A stretch of 64,000 bases of DNA from Thioalkalivibrio thiocyanodenitrificans ARhD 1 (GCF_000378965.1 NZ_KB900536.1:2038052-2102051), one strand, 5' to 3'; positions 14,987-23,505 are shown, counted from the first letter of the stretch. Made by a program: numbers and translations. The notes: a model not told the origin generated them from the sequence alone.

Positions 14987-16800
14987 TCCGAATAGCCCTC
15001 GTAGAGCGCCTCGATCCGGTCGCTGTATCGGTCAAGAATGCGCGCACGCTTCATCTTGAGCGTCGGCGTGAGCATACCGTCCTCCACTGTCCAGGGCTCC
15101 AGCACCGGGATCAGGCGGCGCACCTGGGCAAAACCGGTGAACTCCCGCAACTGGCGGGAGATACGCGACCGGAGCGTCTTCTCGACGAAGCGACTGTTCA
15201 GATCTTCCTCGCTGTCCGGATCCACGTCCAGTTCCCTTGCCAGGGTGTTCCATTCGTCGGGATTGAGCACAACCAACGCTGCCAGATGCGGCCGCCCCTC
15301 GCCGAATACAATGACCTGGTCGAACAGAGGGTCCAGGGTGATGGCCATTTCCATGTCCGCGGGCGGCACCTTTTCCCCGTTGCCCAGAACAATGATCTCC
15401 TTGATCCGGCCTGTGATATAGAGATGGCCGGTCTCGTCCATGCGCGCCTTGTCGCCGCTGTGAAGCCAGCCGTCCGCGTCGATGGTCGCCCGGGTGGCCT
15501 CCTCATTATTCCAGTAACCCAGCATCACCGAGGGACTGCGTGTCAACAACTCGTCCTTCTCGCCGATCCTGACCTCCACACCGGGCAGGGGCTTGCCGAT
15601 ACTTTCGGGTACGTTGTCGTCCGGCCGATTGACGCTCACCACCGGGCTCGACTCGGTCATACCGTAGCCGTGAAACACCGGCAGGCCCAGCCCGATGAAG
15701 AACCGTGCGATCGGCGGCGGCAGAGGTGCACCGCCGCACACCGCGTAGCGCAGGCGCCCGCCGAGGCGCGCCAGCACCTTGCCGGCAACCAGGCGCTCCA
15801 GCACAGGCCACAGCAGCAGCCTTGGGCTCCAGCCCGCGCGGCCCTGCTGATGCCCGAACCGCCGCCAGCCCACGTCCACGGTCAACTGAAACAGCTTGCG
15901 GGCCAGGGGCGACTTCTCCTTGAGACCGGCCTTGATGCGGCCGTAGACCCGCTCATAGATGCGCGGCACGGAGATCAATACCGTGGGCCGTATGGTGGCC
16001 AGATCTTCGGCCAGGGTCTGGATGGACCTGGCATAGGCCACCCGGGCACCCAGCATCATGGGCATGTAGTAGCCGGCGGTACGCTCCAGGGTATGCGACA
16101 GGGGCAGAAAAGAGAGGAACAGGTCGCTGTCGTTGATGTCGGCGCATCGGCTGGAGGCGTGGGCATTGAACAGGATGTTGCGGTGACTGAGCATCACACC
16201 CTTGGGCTTTCCCGTGGTGCCCGAGGTATAGACGATGGTGGCGAGATCGTCAGGCGCCGCCTCGTGGGTCTGCAGTTCACCCTTCAGGCCGAACAACCAG
16301 TCGGACAGGGAGCACAGGCGGTCGTCGTCCGGCTTCTGGTCCGGCTCTATGGTGTTGACCGAGACGATGGACCCGAGTCCCTCCAGTTTATCCCTCACCT
16401 CCAGAAGCTTCTTCCATTGAAGCCGCCCTTCCACCACCAGCAGCTTCACACCGGCCTCGCGCACGATGTAGGCGATGTTATCGGCGCGGTCGTCCGTATA
16501 CAGGGGCACGGTGATCAACCGCAGCCCGGCGCAGGCCTGATCGAAGACGACCCACTCCCGGCAGTTGCGCAGAATGATCCCCACCCGGTCGCCGGGTTCC
16601 AGACCTTCCCTGACAAGGGCCTGCTGCCAGCGGCCCACCTCCGTGGCCACATCGTGCCAGGTGCTGTCGACCCAGGCCTTCCTTGCCATGTCGTACTGGC
16701 GATAGGCGACCGCGTCGGGCGAACGCCGCACGCGCTCCAGGAACAGGCCGGCCAGAGAACCGGCCTCCAGGGGTGTGATCACGTCAGCAGCATCGTTCAT
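14983..16800 (-). CDS. Long-chain acyl-CoA synthetase (AMP-forming)
   Basis: A 605-residue ANL-superfamily ligase that activates fatty acids with ATP and CoA. Motifs in order: IVYTSGTTGKPKGVMLSH (AMP-binding P-loop, about residues 185-202), HGYGMTESSPVVS, and GWLHSGDKARMDETGHLYI with the hinge ITGRIKEI. It resembles the FadD15-type long-chain synthetases. The start at 16800 follows GGGAG; upstream codons are unconserved. It is coupled to the thioesterase, and followed by the FadL gene 41 bases after the thioesterase, suggesting one transcription unit for lipid handling. Confidence 0.87.
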   Translation of the reverse strand: MNDAADVITPLEAGSLAGLFLERVRRSPDAVAYRQYDMARKAWVDSTWHDVATEVGRWQQALVREGLEPGDRVGIILRNCREWVVFDQACAGLRLITVPLYTDDRADNIAYIVREAGVKLLVVEGRLQWKKLLEVRDKLEGLGSIVSVNTIEPDQKPDDDRLCSLSDWLFGLKGELQTHEAAPDDLATIVYTSGTTGKPKGVMLSHRNILFNAHASSRCADINDSDLFLSFLPLSHTLERTAGYYMPMMLGARVAYARSIQTLAEDLATIRPTVLISVPRIYERVYGRIKAGLKEKSPLARKLFQLTVDVGWRRFGHQQGRAGWSPRLLLWPVLERLVAGKVLARLGGRLRYAVCGGAPLPPPIARFFIGLGLPVFHGYGMTESSPVVSVNRPDDNVPESIGKPLPGVEVRIGEKDELLTRSPSVMLGYWNNEEATRATIDADGWLHSGDKARMDETGHLYITGRIKEIIVLGNGEKVPPADMEMAITLDPLFDQVIVFGEGRPHLAALVVLNPDEWNTLARELDVDPDSEEDLNSRFVEKTLRSRISRQLREFTGFAQVRRLIPVLEPWTVEDGMLTPTLKMKRARILDRYSDRIEALYEGYSE

Positions 16801-17015
16801 GGGAACTCCCGCGCGCCATCGCCACGCAGCGATTGTGTTGTCACTGCCAGAGACGTCGCCGCTCGCCCGTGCATCGCATTCAGGGGCCCGCGGCATCGGC
16901 ATGCGCGGCCCGCGGGACGCATCCCAATACTCCCCGAAGAAGCCGGCCACTGACAACCTCGGGCGCAGGTGCACCGGTTTCCCGAACCTGACTCCGGGGC
17001 ACGCTCCCGGCCTGC

Positions 17016-17528
17016 TCAGAACACCCGTGCCAGCCACAGCCGCGTGCGCAGACCCCAGCCGGTGGTGAAACCGGTTTCCCGAAAGCGGATCTCGCCGTTG
17101 GCATCCACCACGAAGCTTGACGGCACCCCGCGCACCCCGTAGCGGGACGCCAGCGCCCCGTCCGGATCCAGGATCACCGTGTGGGTCAGGTCATTGGCCG
17201 CCATGTGGGCGGCCACTTCGGCGGCGGTGCCCGATTGTGTCGCCACGGTGATCACCGGCCAATCCCTGCTCAGGGACTCGATGGAACCCTGCTCCATCCG
17301 GCAGATCCGGCACCAGGTGGCCCAGAAGTGCACCAGCACCGCCTGGCCCCGGTAATCCGCCAGGGTCACGGGCTCGCCGGTGAGGTCCAGCCCCGCCAGC
17401 GCCGGCGCCTCGCCGGAGATCATGTCCCGCTGCACCCAGGCCTTGATGACGAGAAACAGCACCACGAAGAACAGGATCTCCAGCCCCCAGACCAGCCAGC
17501 GGCGCCGTTTGCCGTGCGTACTGTTCAT
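17016..17528 (-). CDS. Membrane-anchored thioredoxin-like protein (TlpA/ScsD type)
   Basis: A 170-residue protein with a short basic N-terminus (GKRRR), one membrane helix (LEILFFVVLFLVIKAWV, about residues 14-30), then a periplasmic thioredoxin domain. The active site is WATWCRICRME (CxxC), and a cis-Pro appears in RGVPSSFVVD. Such proteins reduce or oxidise periplasmic disulfides, for example in cytochrome c maturation or copper protection. The start at 17528 gives the anchor directly; longer starts are unsupported. It follows the metallopeptidase gene with a 49-base gap and is probably in the same unit. Confidence 0.8.
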   Translation of the reverse strand: MNSTHGKRRRWLVWGLEILFFVVLFLVIKAWVQRDMISGEAPALAGLDLTGEPVTLADYRGQAVLVHFWATWCRICRMEQGSIESLSRDWPVITVATQSGTAAEVAAHMAANDLTHTVILDPDGALASRYGVRGVPSSFVVDANGEIRFRETGFTTGWGLRTRLWLARVF

Positions 17529-17577
17529 GTCGGATTCCCGAAAACACCGGCCATGCCTCTGCGACGATGCCTCACCG

Positions 17578-18258
17578 TCAGCGCCGCAGGATGGCCAGCC
17601 AGCGCCACAGGTTGAGCATGCTGGAAAGCGACGCTGCCACGTAGGTGAAGGCACAGGCCGTGAGGATATGACGCGCCGGGGACAGGTCCCGTCTGGGCAG
17701 GTAACCGCTGGCCAGGATGGGCATGGCGCGCCGGTAGCTGGCGTCCAGTTCCACCGGAAGCGTGACAAGGTGCACCAGCGCCGCGGCGCCGAAGCTCATC
17801 AAGCCCCCCAGCAGCATGATCAGCCCGCCCACCGGAGCCCGCGTGGCCAGAAGCAGCATCGGCGCGAACATCATCAGGCCCACGCCAAGTTTCTCCGCGC
17901 TGTTCGCCACGGACACCAGCCGGGTGCGCCAGGCCAGCGGCGCATAGCCCTTGTGATCCTGAATGGCGTGCCCGACCTCATGGGCCGCCACGGTCACGGC
18001 GGTCAGCGAACGTCCGTCCATGTGCTCCGGAGACAGACGTACGGCCTTGGCTGCGGGATCGTAGTGATCGCCGCCGTCGGCAGCCTCCACCCGCACATGG
18101 CCCATGCCGAAACGGTCCAGCAGGTGGCGGGCGAACTCCCCGCCCGTTCCGGGGTAATCCTTGCGCTCGCCGCGGTGGCGGCGCAACACCGCGTTCGCCC
18201 ACCAGGACGGCAGGAACAGGACCAGCAGCACGGCAATGATGAGCACGACAAAGATCAT
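17578..18258 (-). CDS. YugP-type membrane zinc metallopeptidase
   Basis: A 226-residue membrane protein with the zinc-peptidase motif HEVGHAIQDH (about residues 94-103). It has an N-terminal helix (MIFVVLIIAVLLVLFLPSWW) and two to three further helices (GVGLMMFAPMLLLA, LIMLLGGLMSFGAAALV). This is the layout of the YugP / neutral zinc metallopeptidase family, which has no firmly known substrate. Length is normal. Confidence 0.8.
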   Translation of the reverse strand: MIFVVLIIAVLLVLFLPSWWANAVLRRHRGERKDYPGTGGEFARHLLDRFGMGHVRVEAADGGDHYDPAAKAVRLSPEHMDGRSLTAVTVAAHEVGHAIQDHKGYAPLAWRTRLVSVANSAEKLGVGLMMFAPMLLLATRAPVGGLIMLLGGLMSFGAAALVHLVTLPVELDASYRRAMPILASGYLPRRDLSPARHILTACAFTYVAASLSSMLNLWRWLAILRR

Positions 18259-18571
18259 GAGGCAAAAATGCGAACTGGATTCAATTATGGAGATTCCCCG
18301 GGGCGGGGGAAGTTCGCCATGCTACAACATTAAAGACCCATGGAGTCCGGCAAGAGCCGGGAAGCCGGGGGGCTTTGCTCCCTGCTTCCGGGAAAGTTAC
18401 GCATGCCTACGCATCCGTCAAAGTGCCCGTTGCCGGTATCCGGTCGGGGCGCGCGGCCGCTGAAGTCTGGCGGGTGGGGCCGCGGGGACAATCCCATGCG
18501 TCCGGCACGGGCAAGGATGCCAAGCGGCCTGTTCAGGGGATAGAATGACACCTGGATTGTCAAAGTAACAT
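18259..18571. other. 313-base spacer between the metallopeptidase gene and nadA
   Basis: This divergent spacer should hold promoters for both sides. I see an imperfect hairpin around GGAAGC ... GCTTCC (18361-18389) and AT-richer sequence just before nadA (GTCAAAGTAACATATG), but no clear -35/-10 pair, operator or repeat array. Confidence 0.4.
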
Positions 18572-19672
18572 ATGAGCACGAGTACAGCCCCCATGAACGC
18601 CATGTCCGCACAACCCCTCCGGGCGTTCGATGTCCCGGAAACCGCCAGGATCACCGCCCTCGTACCCCATTACACGGGCGAGGAACTGGAGGCGGTCCGC
18701 GAGCGCATCAAGCAGCTGCTCCGCCAACAGGACGCGGTGCTCGTCGCCCACTACTACGTGGACGAGGAGCTCCAGCGGCTGGCCGAGGAGACCGGCGGCT
18801 GCGTATCCGACTCCCTGGACATGGCGCGTTTTGGCCACGAGCATCCGGCTTCCACCCTGATGGTGGCGGGCGTGCGTTTCATGGGCGAAACCGCAAAGAT
18901 CCTGAGCCCGGAAAAACGCGTCCTCATGCCGACTCTGGAAGCGGAGTGCTCCCTGGACCTGGGCTGCCCGGCCGACGAATTCAACGCCTTCTGCGACCGG
19001 TATCCGGACCGCACCGTGGTGGTCTATTCCAACACCTCTGTGGGTGTGAAGGCGCGGGCCGACTACGTGGTGACCTCCAGTATCGCCCTCAAGCTCGCCG
19101 AACACCTCAAGACCCGGGGCGAGAAGATTCTCTGGGCGCCGGACAAGCACCTGGGCGACTATATCCGCCGCCGGACCGGCGCCGACATGGTGCTCTGGGA
19201 CGGCTCCTGCGTGGTGCATGACGAGTTCAAGGCCGATGCCCTGCGCGAACTCAAGACCGAGCATCCCGAGGCCGCCGTGCTGGTGCACCCGGAATCCCCG
19301 GCGGGCGTGATCGACCTGGCCGACGTGGTGGGCTCCACGACACAGCTGGTCAAGGCGGCCGCCTCGCTGCCCAACAGGACCCTGATCGTGGCCACCGACT
19401 CCGGCATCTTCTACAAGATGCAGCAGGGCGCGCCGGACAAGACGCTGATCAAGGCGCCGACAGGGGGCCACAGCGCCACCTGCCACAGCTGCGCCCACTG
19501 CCCGTGGATGGCCATGAACGGCCTGCACAACCTGCTCTCGACACTTGAATCCGGGGACAACGAGATCCATCTGGACGAGACGCTGCGTGTCAAGGCGCTG
19601 CGTTCCACCCAGCGCATGCTGGAGTTTGCGCGCAGCCTGGATGCGCCCGTCATGGGGCAAGGGGACGCCTAG
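18572..19672 (+). CDS. nadA: Quinolinate synthase
   Basis: A 366-residue quinolinate synthase A, which condenses iminoaspartate with dihydroxyacetone phosphate to make quinolinate for NAD synthesis. The three [4Fe-4S] cysteines are visible: in LEAECSLDL, in WDGSCVVH, and in the C-terminal [10 protein letters not shown] cluster. [11 protein letters not shown] and [10 protein letters not shown] are family signatures. Length is normal. The next gene begins inside its stop (TAGTG at 19670-19674), coupling them. Confidence 0.93.
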   Translation: MSTSTAPMNAMSAQPLRAFDVPETARITALVPHYTGEELEAVRERIKQLLRQQDAVLVAHYYVDEELQRLAEETGGCVSDSLDMARFGHEHPASTLMVAGVRFMGETAKILSPEKRVLMPTLEAECSLDLGCPADEFNAFCDRYPDRTVVVYSNTSVGVKARADYVVTSSIALKLAEHLKTRGEKILWAPDKHLGDYIRRRTGADMVLWDGSCVVHDEFKADALRELKTEHPEAAVLVHPESPAGVIDLADVVGSTTQLVKAAASLPNRTLIVATDSGIFYKMQQGAPDKTLIKAPTGGHSATCHSCAHCPWMAMNGLHNLLSTLESGDNEIHLDETLRVKALRSTQRMLEFARSLDAPVMGQGDA

Positions 19673-20898
19673 TGCAACCGCCAGGCGATGCCCCGGACGA
19701 CAGGCAGGCGCTCATGAGCGCATCCTCGCGGCGTCGTCCGCCCATCCCCATGTCGGTGTTCCGCAAGATGGTGAATTCGCTGTCACCGGAAGAACTGTCC
19801 CGGCTGCCGCCGGAGAAGCTGCCCGACAATATCCCGCCCGACATCATCGAACACGCCCCCCTGTATTCAAGAAATGCCGTGGAAGGCCTGATCCTGGCCG
19901 CCAATGCGCATCATCTTCAGCAGCGCATCCGCATTCAGGAGGATCACGGCGAAGAGGTGCTCAGCGCGCTGGACCGGGCCAAACGCACCGGCGACAGGGC
20001 CAACGTGAAGATCTTCCGCCAGAAACTGGAAGACATCGAGAAGCTCCTTGCTCAATGGCGCACCGACGGCCAGCCCGACTCGCTGACGGTGCTCACCAAC
20101 AAGGTGAGAACCCTGAACGGCCTCCTGATGGACGTACGCACCGAGGCGGCGGAGACCGCAGAATCAGCACGGCTGCTGCGCGAGGAGAACGCCTCGGATG
20201 AACTCATGGATGCCTTTATCGAGGCCAACGCACGACTCCATGGGCACGCTGAGGACATCGAGCATCTGCTGGCCCGATACTATATGGTGCGCATCGCCGT
20301 CACCCAGCACGAAATGCAGACCAAGGCCCGCCAGGTCGGCATGCTCGATCAGGAGGCGCGCATCCTGGCGGAACAGATCGAGGGTCTGCGTCAGGAACTG
20401 GAGCAGTCACAGGCCATCTGGCGGCGTGCCGTGAGCCGGGGCAAATCCAACCAGGAGGGAGAGCAACTCCAGCAGCGCATCTCCGAGCTGGTGGCCGAGC
20501 AACGCGCCCGGGAGGTGGCCATCTCGGAAAGCGATCTGACCTTGTGGCTGGACGCCATCGTGGATGCTAGCCTCCACCCGTTCACCCGCAACAAGGTCCC
20601 GAAGAACATCAGCGAAGCGCGCATGGCGCTCTACACCCTGCTCAACCGCTACTGCCAGCAGCAGGAGCAGTCCGCCATGCAGATTGCGCGCAACCCCTTC
20701 CTGCAGGTGGACCCGGCCCAGGCCATTCGCTTCATGCTCATGTCCGAAGAATTCATCCTCAACTACTTCGCCCACAAGCGCAATCAGACCACCGCGTGGA
20801 TCAGCGACGTCGCACAGGTGAAGAAGGAAGACCTCGACAGCCTGGAACGTGACATCCTCGTCGAGCTGAAACGCTCCAGCAGGTTCCGGCGGAAATGA
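19672..20898 (+). CDS. Coiled-coil protein of unknown function coupled to nadA
   Basis: A 408-residue soluble protein I do not recognise. It opens with a proline- and basic-rich segment (RRRPPIPMSVFRKMVNSL), then a region with SPEELSRLPPEKLPDNIPPDII. Long charged heptad-like helices follow (about residues 80-300). The C-terminal part (NPFLQVDPAQAIRFMLMSEEFILNYFAHKRN) looks globular and helical. No signal peptide, membrane helix or catalytic motif is visible. The GTG start overlaps the nadA stop by one base; an ATG at 19714 is an alternative. It ends next to an inverted repeat. A structural or scaffold role is possible, but I have no family to cite. Confidence 0.72.
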   Translation: MQPPGDAPDDRQALMSASSRRRPPIPMSVFRKMVNSLSPEELSRLPPEKLPDNIPPDIIEHAPLYSRNAVEGLILAANAHHLQQRIRIQEDHGEEVLSALDRAKRTGDRANVKIFRQKLEDIEKLLAQWRTDGQPDSLTVLTNKVRTLNGLLMDVRTEAAETAESARLLREENASDELMDAFIEANARLHGHAEDIEHLLARYYMVRIAVTQHEMQTKARQVGMLDQEARILAEQIEGLRQELEQSQAIWRRAVSRGKSNQEGEQLQQRISELVAEQRAREVAISESDLTLWLDAIVDASLHPFTRNKVPKNISEARMALYTLLNRYCQQQEQSAMQIARNPFLQVDPAQAIRFMLMSEEFILNYFAHKRNQTTAWISDVAQVKKEDLDSLERDILVELKRSSRFRRK

Positions 20899-20900
20899 GG

Positions 20901-21010
20901 AGAATTCGGGATTCAAGATTCAAGATTCAAAGGTAAGGGCGGCGGCGATGTTCAGCATCGCAAAAGATCCGCGTCCTTGAATCTTGAATCTTGAATCTTG
21001 AATTCTCCTT
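20901..21010. repeat. Inverted heptamer repeat (ATTCAAG) between convergent genes
   Basis: The left arm 20899-20933 carries AGGAGAATTC then tandem ATTCAAG words. The right arm (20975-21010) carries the complementary TTGAATC words and ends in GAATTCTCCTT. About 35 bases can pair with few mismatches. The arms reach from just after the stop at 20898 to the first base of the opposite stop codon at 21010. Confidence 0.93.
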
Positions 21011-21210
21011 CAACGGTCCGCCAGCCACGCCGCCCACTGGCTGTGGGTGGACACATCCACTCCGTCCCGGGTGGCGCGTTCCTGCAGAAAGCGCTGCAAG
21101 TCGTCAAGAAGCTCGCTGTCCATGAGTTCCGGCTCGCCCGGAAGGCTGGCGTGCAGGGCACGATAGACCAGCTTCAGTTCGTTGATGGGATACTCCTTGA
21201 GTGTGCGCAT
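21010..21210 (-). CDS. Small hypothetical protein
   Basis: A 66-residue acidic helical protein (MRTLKEYPINELKLVYRAL, later FLQERATRDGVDVS). It is preceded by CAGGAG with eight bases spacing, which supports it being real. No domain is recognised. The stop codon sits on the edge of the ATTCAAG inverted repeat. It is divergent from the LexA-like gene and might share its SOS promoter region, but no separate LexA box is seen on its side. Confidence 0.6.
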   Translation of the reverse strand: MRTLKEYPINELKLVYRALHASLPGEPELMDSELLDDLQRFLQERATRDGVDVSTHSQWAAWLADR

Positions 21211-21303
21211 CGGTCATGCTCCTGAAGAAGGTGGGCGACATTATGGACGCCGGGCGCGGCGGCGACAAAAGACCGGACTGGAACCCGGATTCCTCGTGAT
21301 CCA

Positions 21304-21331
21304 CTGTAAATATCAACAGGCGTGCTATCCT
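21304..21331 (+). promoter_or_regulatory. LexA box and -10 of the S24/LexA-like gene
   Basis: CTGTAAATATCAACAG (21304-21319) fits the gammaproteobacterial LexA consensus CTGT-N8-ACAG exactly in its conserved ends. It overlaps the expected -35 position of a -10-like TATCCT at 21326-21331, 40 bases before the start codon. This arrangement predicts SOS repression. Confidence 0.72.
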
Positions 21332-21370
21332 CATCCCCACAAGTACGCCACAGACCTCAGGAGTCCATCC

Positions 21371-21835
21371 ATGCCCGGCATTGACCTGCTGATTCCGAAA
21401 CCGTCACGCCCCGTGTGGCCCGAGGGGCTGAGCCGCCAGGAGATGGATGCCGCCGAGACGCGCCGGATCCCTCTCCTCGGCTGGGTGGCCGCCGGCCTGC
21501 CCGTGGACCTGTGCAATGACAACGAGCGGGTCACGGTACCCGCCCATATGGTGCGCCGGAACACCTATGCCCTGCGCGTTCGCGGGCATTCCATGATCGA
21601 AGACAACATCCAGGATGGAGACATCATCGTGGTGGAGCGCCGACAGAGCGCCGAGAACGGACAGACGGTGGTCGCCATGATCAACGGCGAACAGGTCACC
21701 CTGAAGAGGTTCTACGTGGAACGCGAAGGCATTCGCCTGCAACCAGCCAACCCGGAGATGGAACCCATCATACTCAGGAACGAGGAGATCGAGATTCTGG
21801 GTATCGTGACCGGTGTGATCCGTGAGATGGGGTAA
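21371..21835 (+). CDS. LexA C-terminal-type S24 peptidase lacking the DNA-binding domain (UmuD-like)
   Basis: A 154-residue protein homologous to the self-cleaving half of LexA/UmuD. The cleavage site is LGWVAAGLPV (Ala41-Gly42). The catalytic Ser74 is in VRGHSMIEDNI and the Lys112 is in EQVTLKRFY, a complete Ser-Lys dyad. The N-terminal 41 residues are not a winged helix-turn-helix, so it cannot bind a LexA box as LexA does. It could act like UmuD in translesion synthesis, but no umuC follows. CAGGAG lies seven bases before the ATG. An SOS box precedes it. The downstream gene (21879) is 43 bases away and may be co-transcribed. Confidence 0.82.
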   Translation: MPGIDLLIPKPSRPVWPEGLSRQEMDAAETRRIPLLGWVAAGLPVDLCNDNERVTVPAHMVRRNTYALRVRGHSMIEDNIQDGDIIVVERRQSAENGQTVVAMINGEQVTLKRFYVEREGIRLQPANPEMEPIILRNEEIEILGIVTGVIREMG

Positions 21836-21878
21836 GGATCGGAGACCAGGGCAAGGGTGAGGATAGGGGGAACAGACG

Positions 21879-22241
21879 ATGTACAAGCGGCCTGCGCACG
21901 TCCTGTTTCTTGCCGGATCCGGTGACCGGCGCGTCGAGACGGCGACAAGGCTGACGGCCGATATCGGGGCCGGATGGATGGAAGCACGCGGCGCGTCCGT
22001 CCAGGACGTCGGTTTGGACGCCCTTCACTGGGCCGATCTGGTCATCCCGCTCGATGCCGACAGCCGGCGGCGATGCCCTGCTCTGCCCGCCACGGCACGC
22101 CTGAAGGTCTGGGATCTGCCCGATCTCCCGGGCGAGGAAGGCGAGGCAATCATCCGTGAACGCGTTCACGCCATGCTGGGAGGCCTGCGCATGCTTTCCA
22201 GGCTGGACACACGGCGCGATGGACAGGACTCACGGGCCTGA
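21879..22241 (+). CDS. Degenerate low-molecular-weight phosphatase/arsenate reductase-like protein
   Basis: A 120-residue protein with the fold pattern of low-molecular-weight tyrosine phosphatases: a first strand VLFLAG, a middle segment LHWADLVIPLD equivalent to the usual DLVLTM(D/C) region, and a late acidic KVWDLPDLPGEEGE loop corresponding to the DPxx general-acid loop. However, the P-loop that should read C-x5-R is AGSGDRR, without the nucleophilic cysteine. It is therefore probably catalytically dead and might bind a phospho- or nucleotide ligand. It lies just after the SOS-controlled LexA-like gene. I am confident of the reading frame, less so of the family. Confidence 0.6.
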   Translation: MYKRPAHVLFLAGSGDRRVETATRLTADIGAGWMEARGASVQDVGLDALHWADLVIPLDADSRRRCPALPATARLKVWDLPDLPGEEGEAIIRERVHAMLGGLRMLSRLDTRRDGQDSRA

Positions 22242-22246
22242 AGGGA

Positions 22247-22269
22247 TTGACCCGGATATTTCATCAAGG
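22247..22269 (+). repeat. Interspersed TTGAYCCGGATATTTCA element, copy 1
   Basis: TTGACCCGGATATTTCATC here and TTGATCCGGATATTTCACC at 26801-26822 are nearly identical over about 22 bases. Both are intergenic and on the same strand. Confidence 0.6.
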
Positions 22270-22311
22270 CGTCTGGAGATCCCGTGAATCCCGTCCATTA
22301 TGGAGACCGGC

Positions 22312-23505
22312 TCACAGCCGCTGCACCTGGTGCTTGAGCTGCAGCAGACTGCCATCCATGCCCAGTCGCAACTGGCGATTGGCATGCACCAGCAGGGGCA
22401 GGACCTTGCTCACCAGGGGTTTGAGCTGTTCGTTCACCAGGTCCGTGTCTCCGGCCCGCAGCAGCACCAGGGCCTCCTCCAGTGAAAGCTGCTCACGGCG
22501 GCCTTCGGGAGCCGCCCGGGACGCCGCAGGAGGGCCTTCGTCAAAGACCACCCGGTTGCCGCCGGAAGCCAGGGCCTGGGCCAGCCGGCCTTCGGCCAGC
22601 TTGAGCACGTCCTCGAACTGCAGGTGCTCATACAGGGCAGGAGTGACCAGCCCGGCACTTACGGTCATGCGGAAACGCGTATTGCCCAGGCGATAACCGG
22701 ATTTTTCGTTGAGGGAGTGGATCTTGCCGGCCACCTGCCGGGCGATCTCCTCTCCGGCACCGGGCATCAGGACCGCAAACTTGGCGAGCCCCAGACGGGC
22801 CACCGTGTCCTCCTCGCGCACGCAGCCGGAGATGATACTGGCCACGTTCACCAGGATCTTTTCCGCCACCTGGCGCCCGCGTTTCTGAAACAGGTCTTCG
22901 TACTGGTCCACATCGATACGCAATACGGACAGCTCCTTGCCCTGACGCACGGCGAAGGACAGCAGCGTGGGTCCGTGTTCGCGAAAATAATTGAGATTGG
23001 CCAGCCCGGTCAGCGGGTCGATCGTGGTGTGCTGTTCCAGTGCCCGGGTGGCCTGATGCAGGCGCCGCTGGGTATGCTCGAAACGGGCATGAGCCTTGGC
23101 GCGGGCGCGAAGCTCCAGTGAGTCGAAGGGTTTGGTGACGAAGTCCGTGGCCCCCATGGACATGGCCTGGCGGCGCATCTTCTCGTCATCCTCGTGGCCG
23201 GTGATGATAATGACCGGCAGGCCGCTGATCCTTTCATGAATGGATTCGCGGATCTGACGCAGCAGCATGAAACCGTTCATCCGCGGCATGATCAGGTCGG
23301 TAAATACCACCTGGATGCTGGGATCGTCCCGGATCTGCTCCCAACCCGTGTCACCGTCGTCCGCCTCCAGCACCTGGAAATCGCTGCTGAGGAGCCGGCG
23401 AATGGCCTTGCGCATGGTGGGGGAGTCCTCCACCACCAGGATGCGGGGCCGTTCGATGGTGTAGTTCTCCGCGCCCCCGGGGCGCTCGCCAATGGACCCT
23501 GGCAT
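22312..23505 (-). CDS. Response regulator with a degenerate GGDEF domain
   Basis: A 397-residue protein. The N-terminal receiver domain (about residues 20-140) has Asp27, phospho-acceptor Asp70 in VVFTDLIMP, and Lys125 in TKPF. A GGDEF-fold domain follows (about 155-330), but its signature reads GLAKF (239-243) in place of GGDEF, losing the metal and catalytic acids. The substrate Asn-Asp pair is also missing. In contrast the c-di-GMP inhibitory site RxxD is intact (Arg230, Asp233) at the canonical five-residue distance. It may thus bind c-di-GMP without making it. A helical tail of about 60 residues follows. The start at 23505 has GGAGGGAG upstream; an ATG at 23523 does not. No partner kinase is adjacent. 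Confidence 0.8.
   Translation of the reverse strand: MPGSIGERPGGAENYTIERPRILVVEDSPTMRKAIRRLLSSDFQVLEADDGDTGWEQIRDDPSIQVVFTDLIMPRMNGFMLLRQIRESIHERISGLPVIIITGHEDDEKMRRQAMSMGATDFVTKPFDSLELRARAKAHARFEHTQRRLHQATRALEQHTTIDPLTGLANLNYFREHGPTLLSFAVRQGKELSVLRIDVDQYEDLFQKRGRQVAEKILVNVASIISGCVREEDTVARLGLAKFAVLMPGAGEEIARQVAGKIHSLNEKSGYRLGNTRFRMTVSAGLVTPALYEHLQFEDVLKLAEGRLAQALASGGNRVVFDEGPPAASRAAPEGRREQLSLEEALVLLRAGDTDLVNEQLKPLVSKVLPLLVHANRQLRLGMDGSLLQLKHQVQRL

Noticed and set aside
15286-16953. 555-residue plus-strand open frame
   Set aside because: It is wholly antisense to the acyl-CoA synthetase, which has all family motifs.
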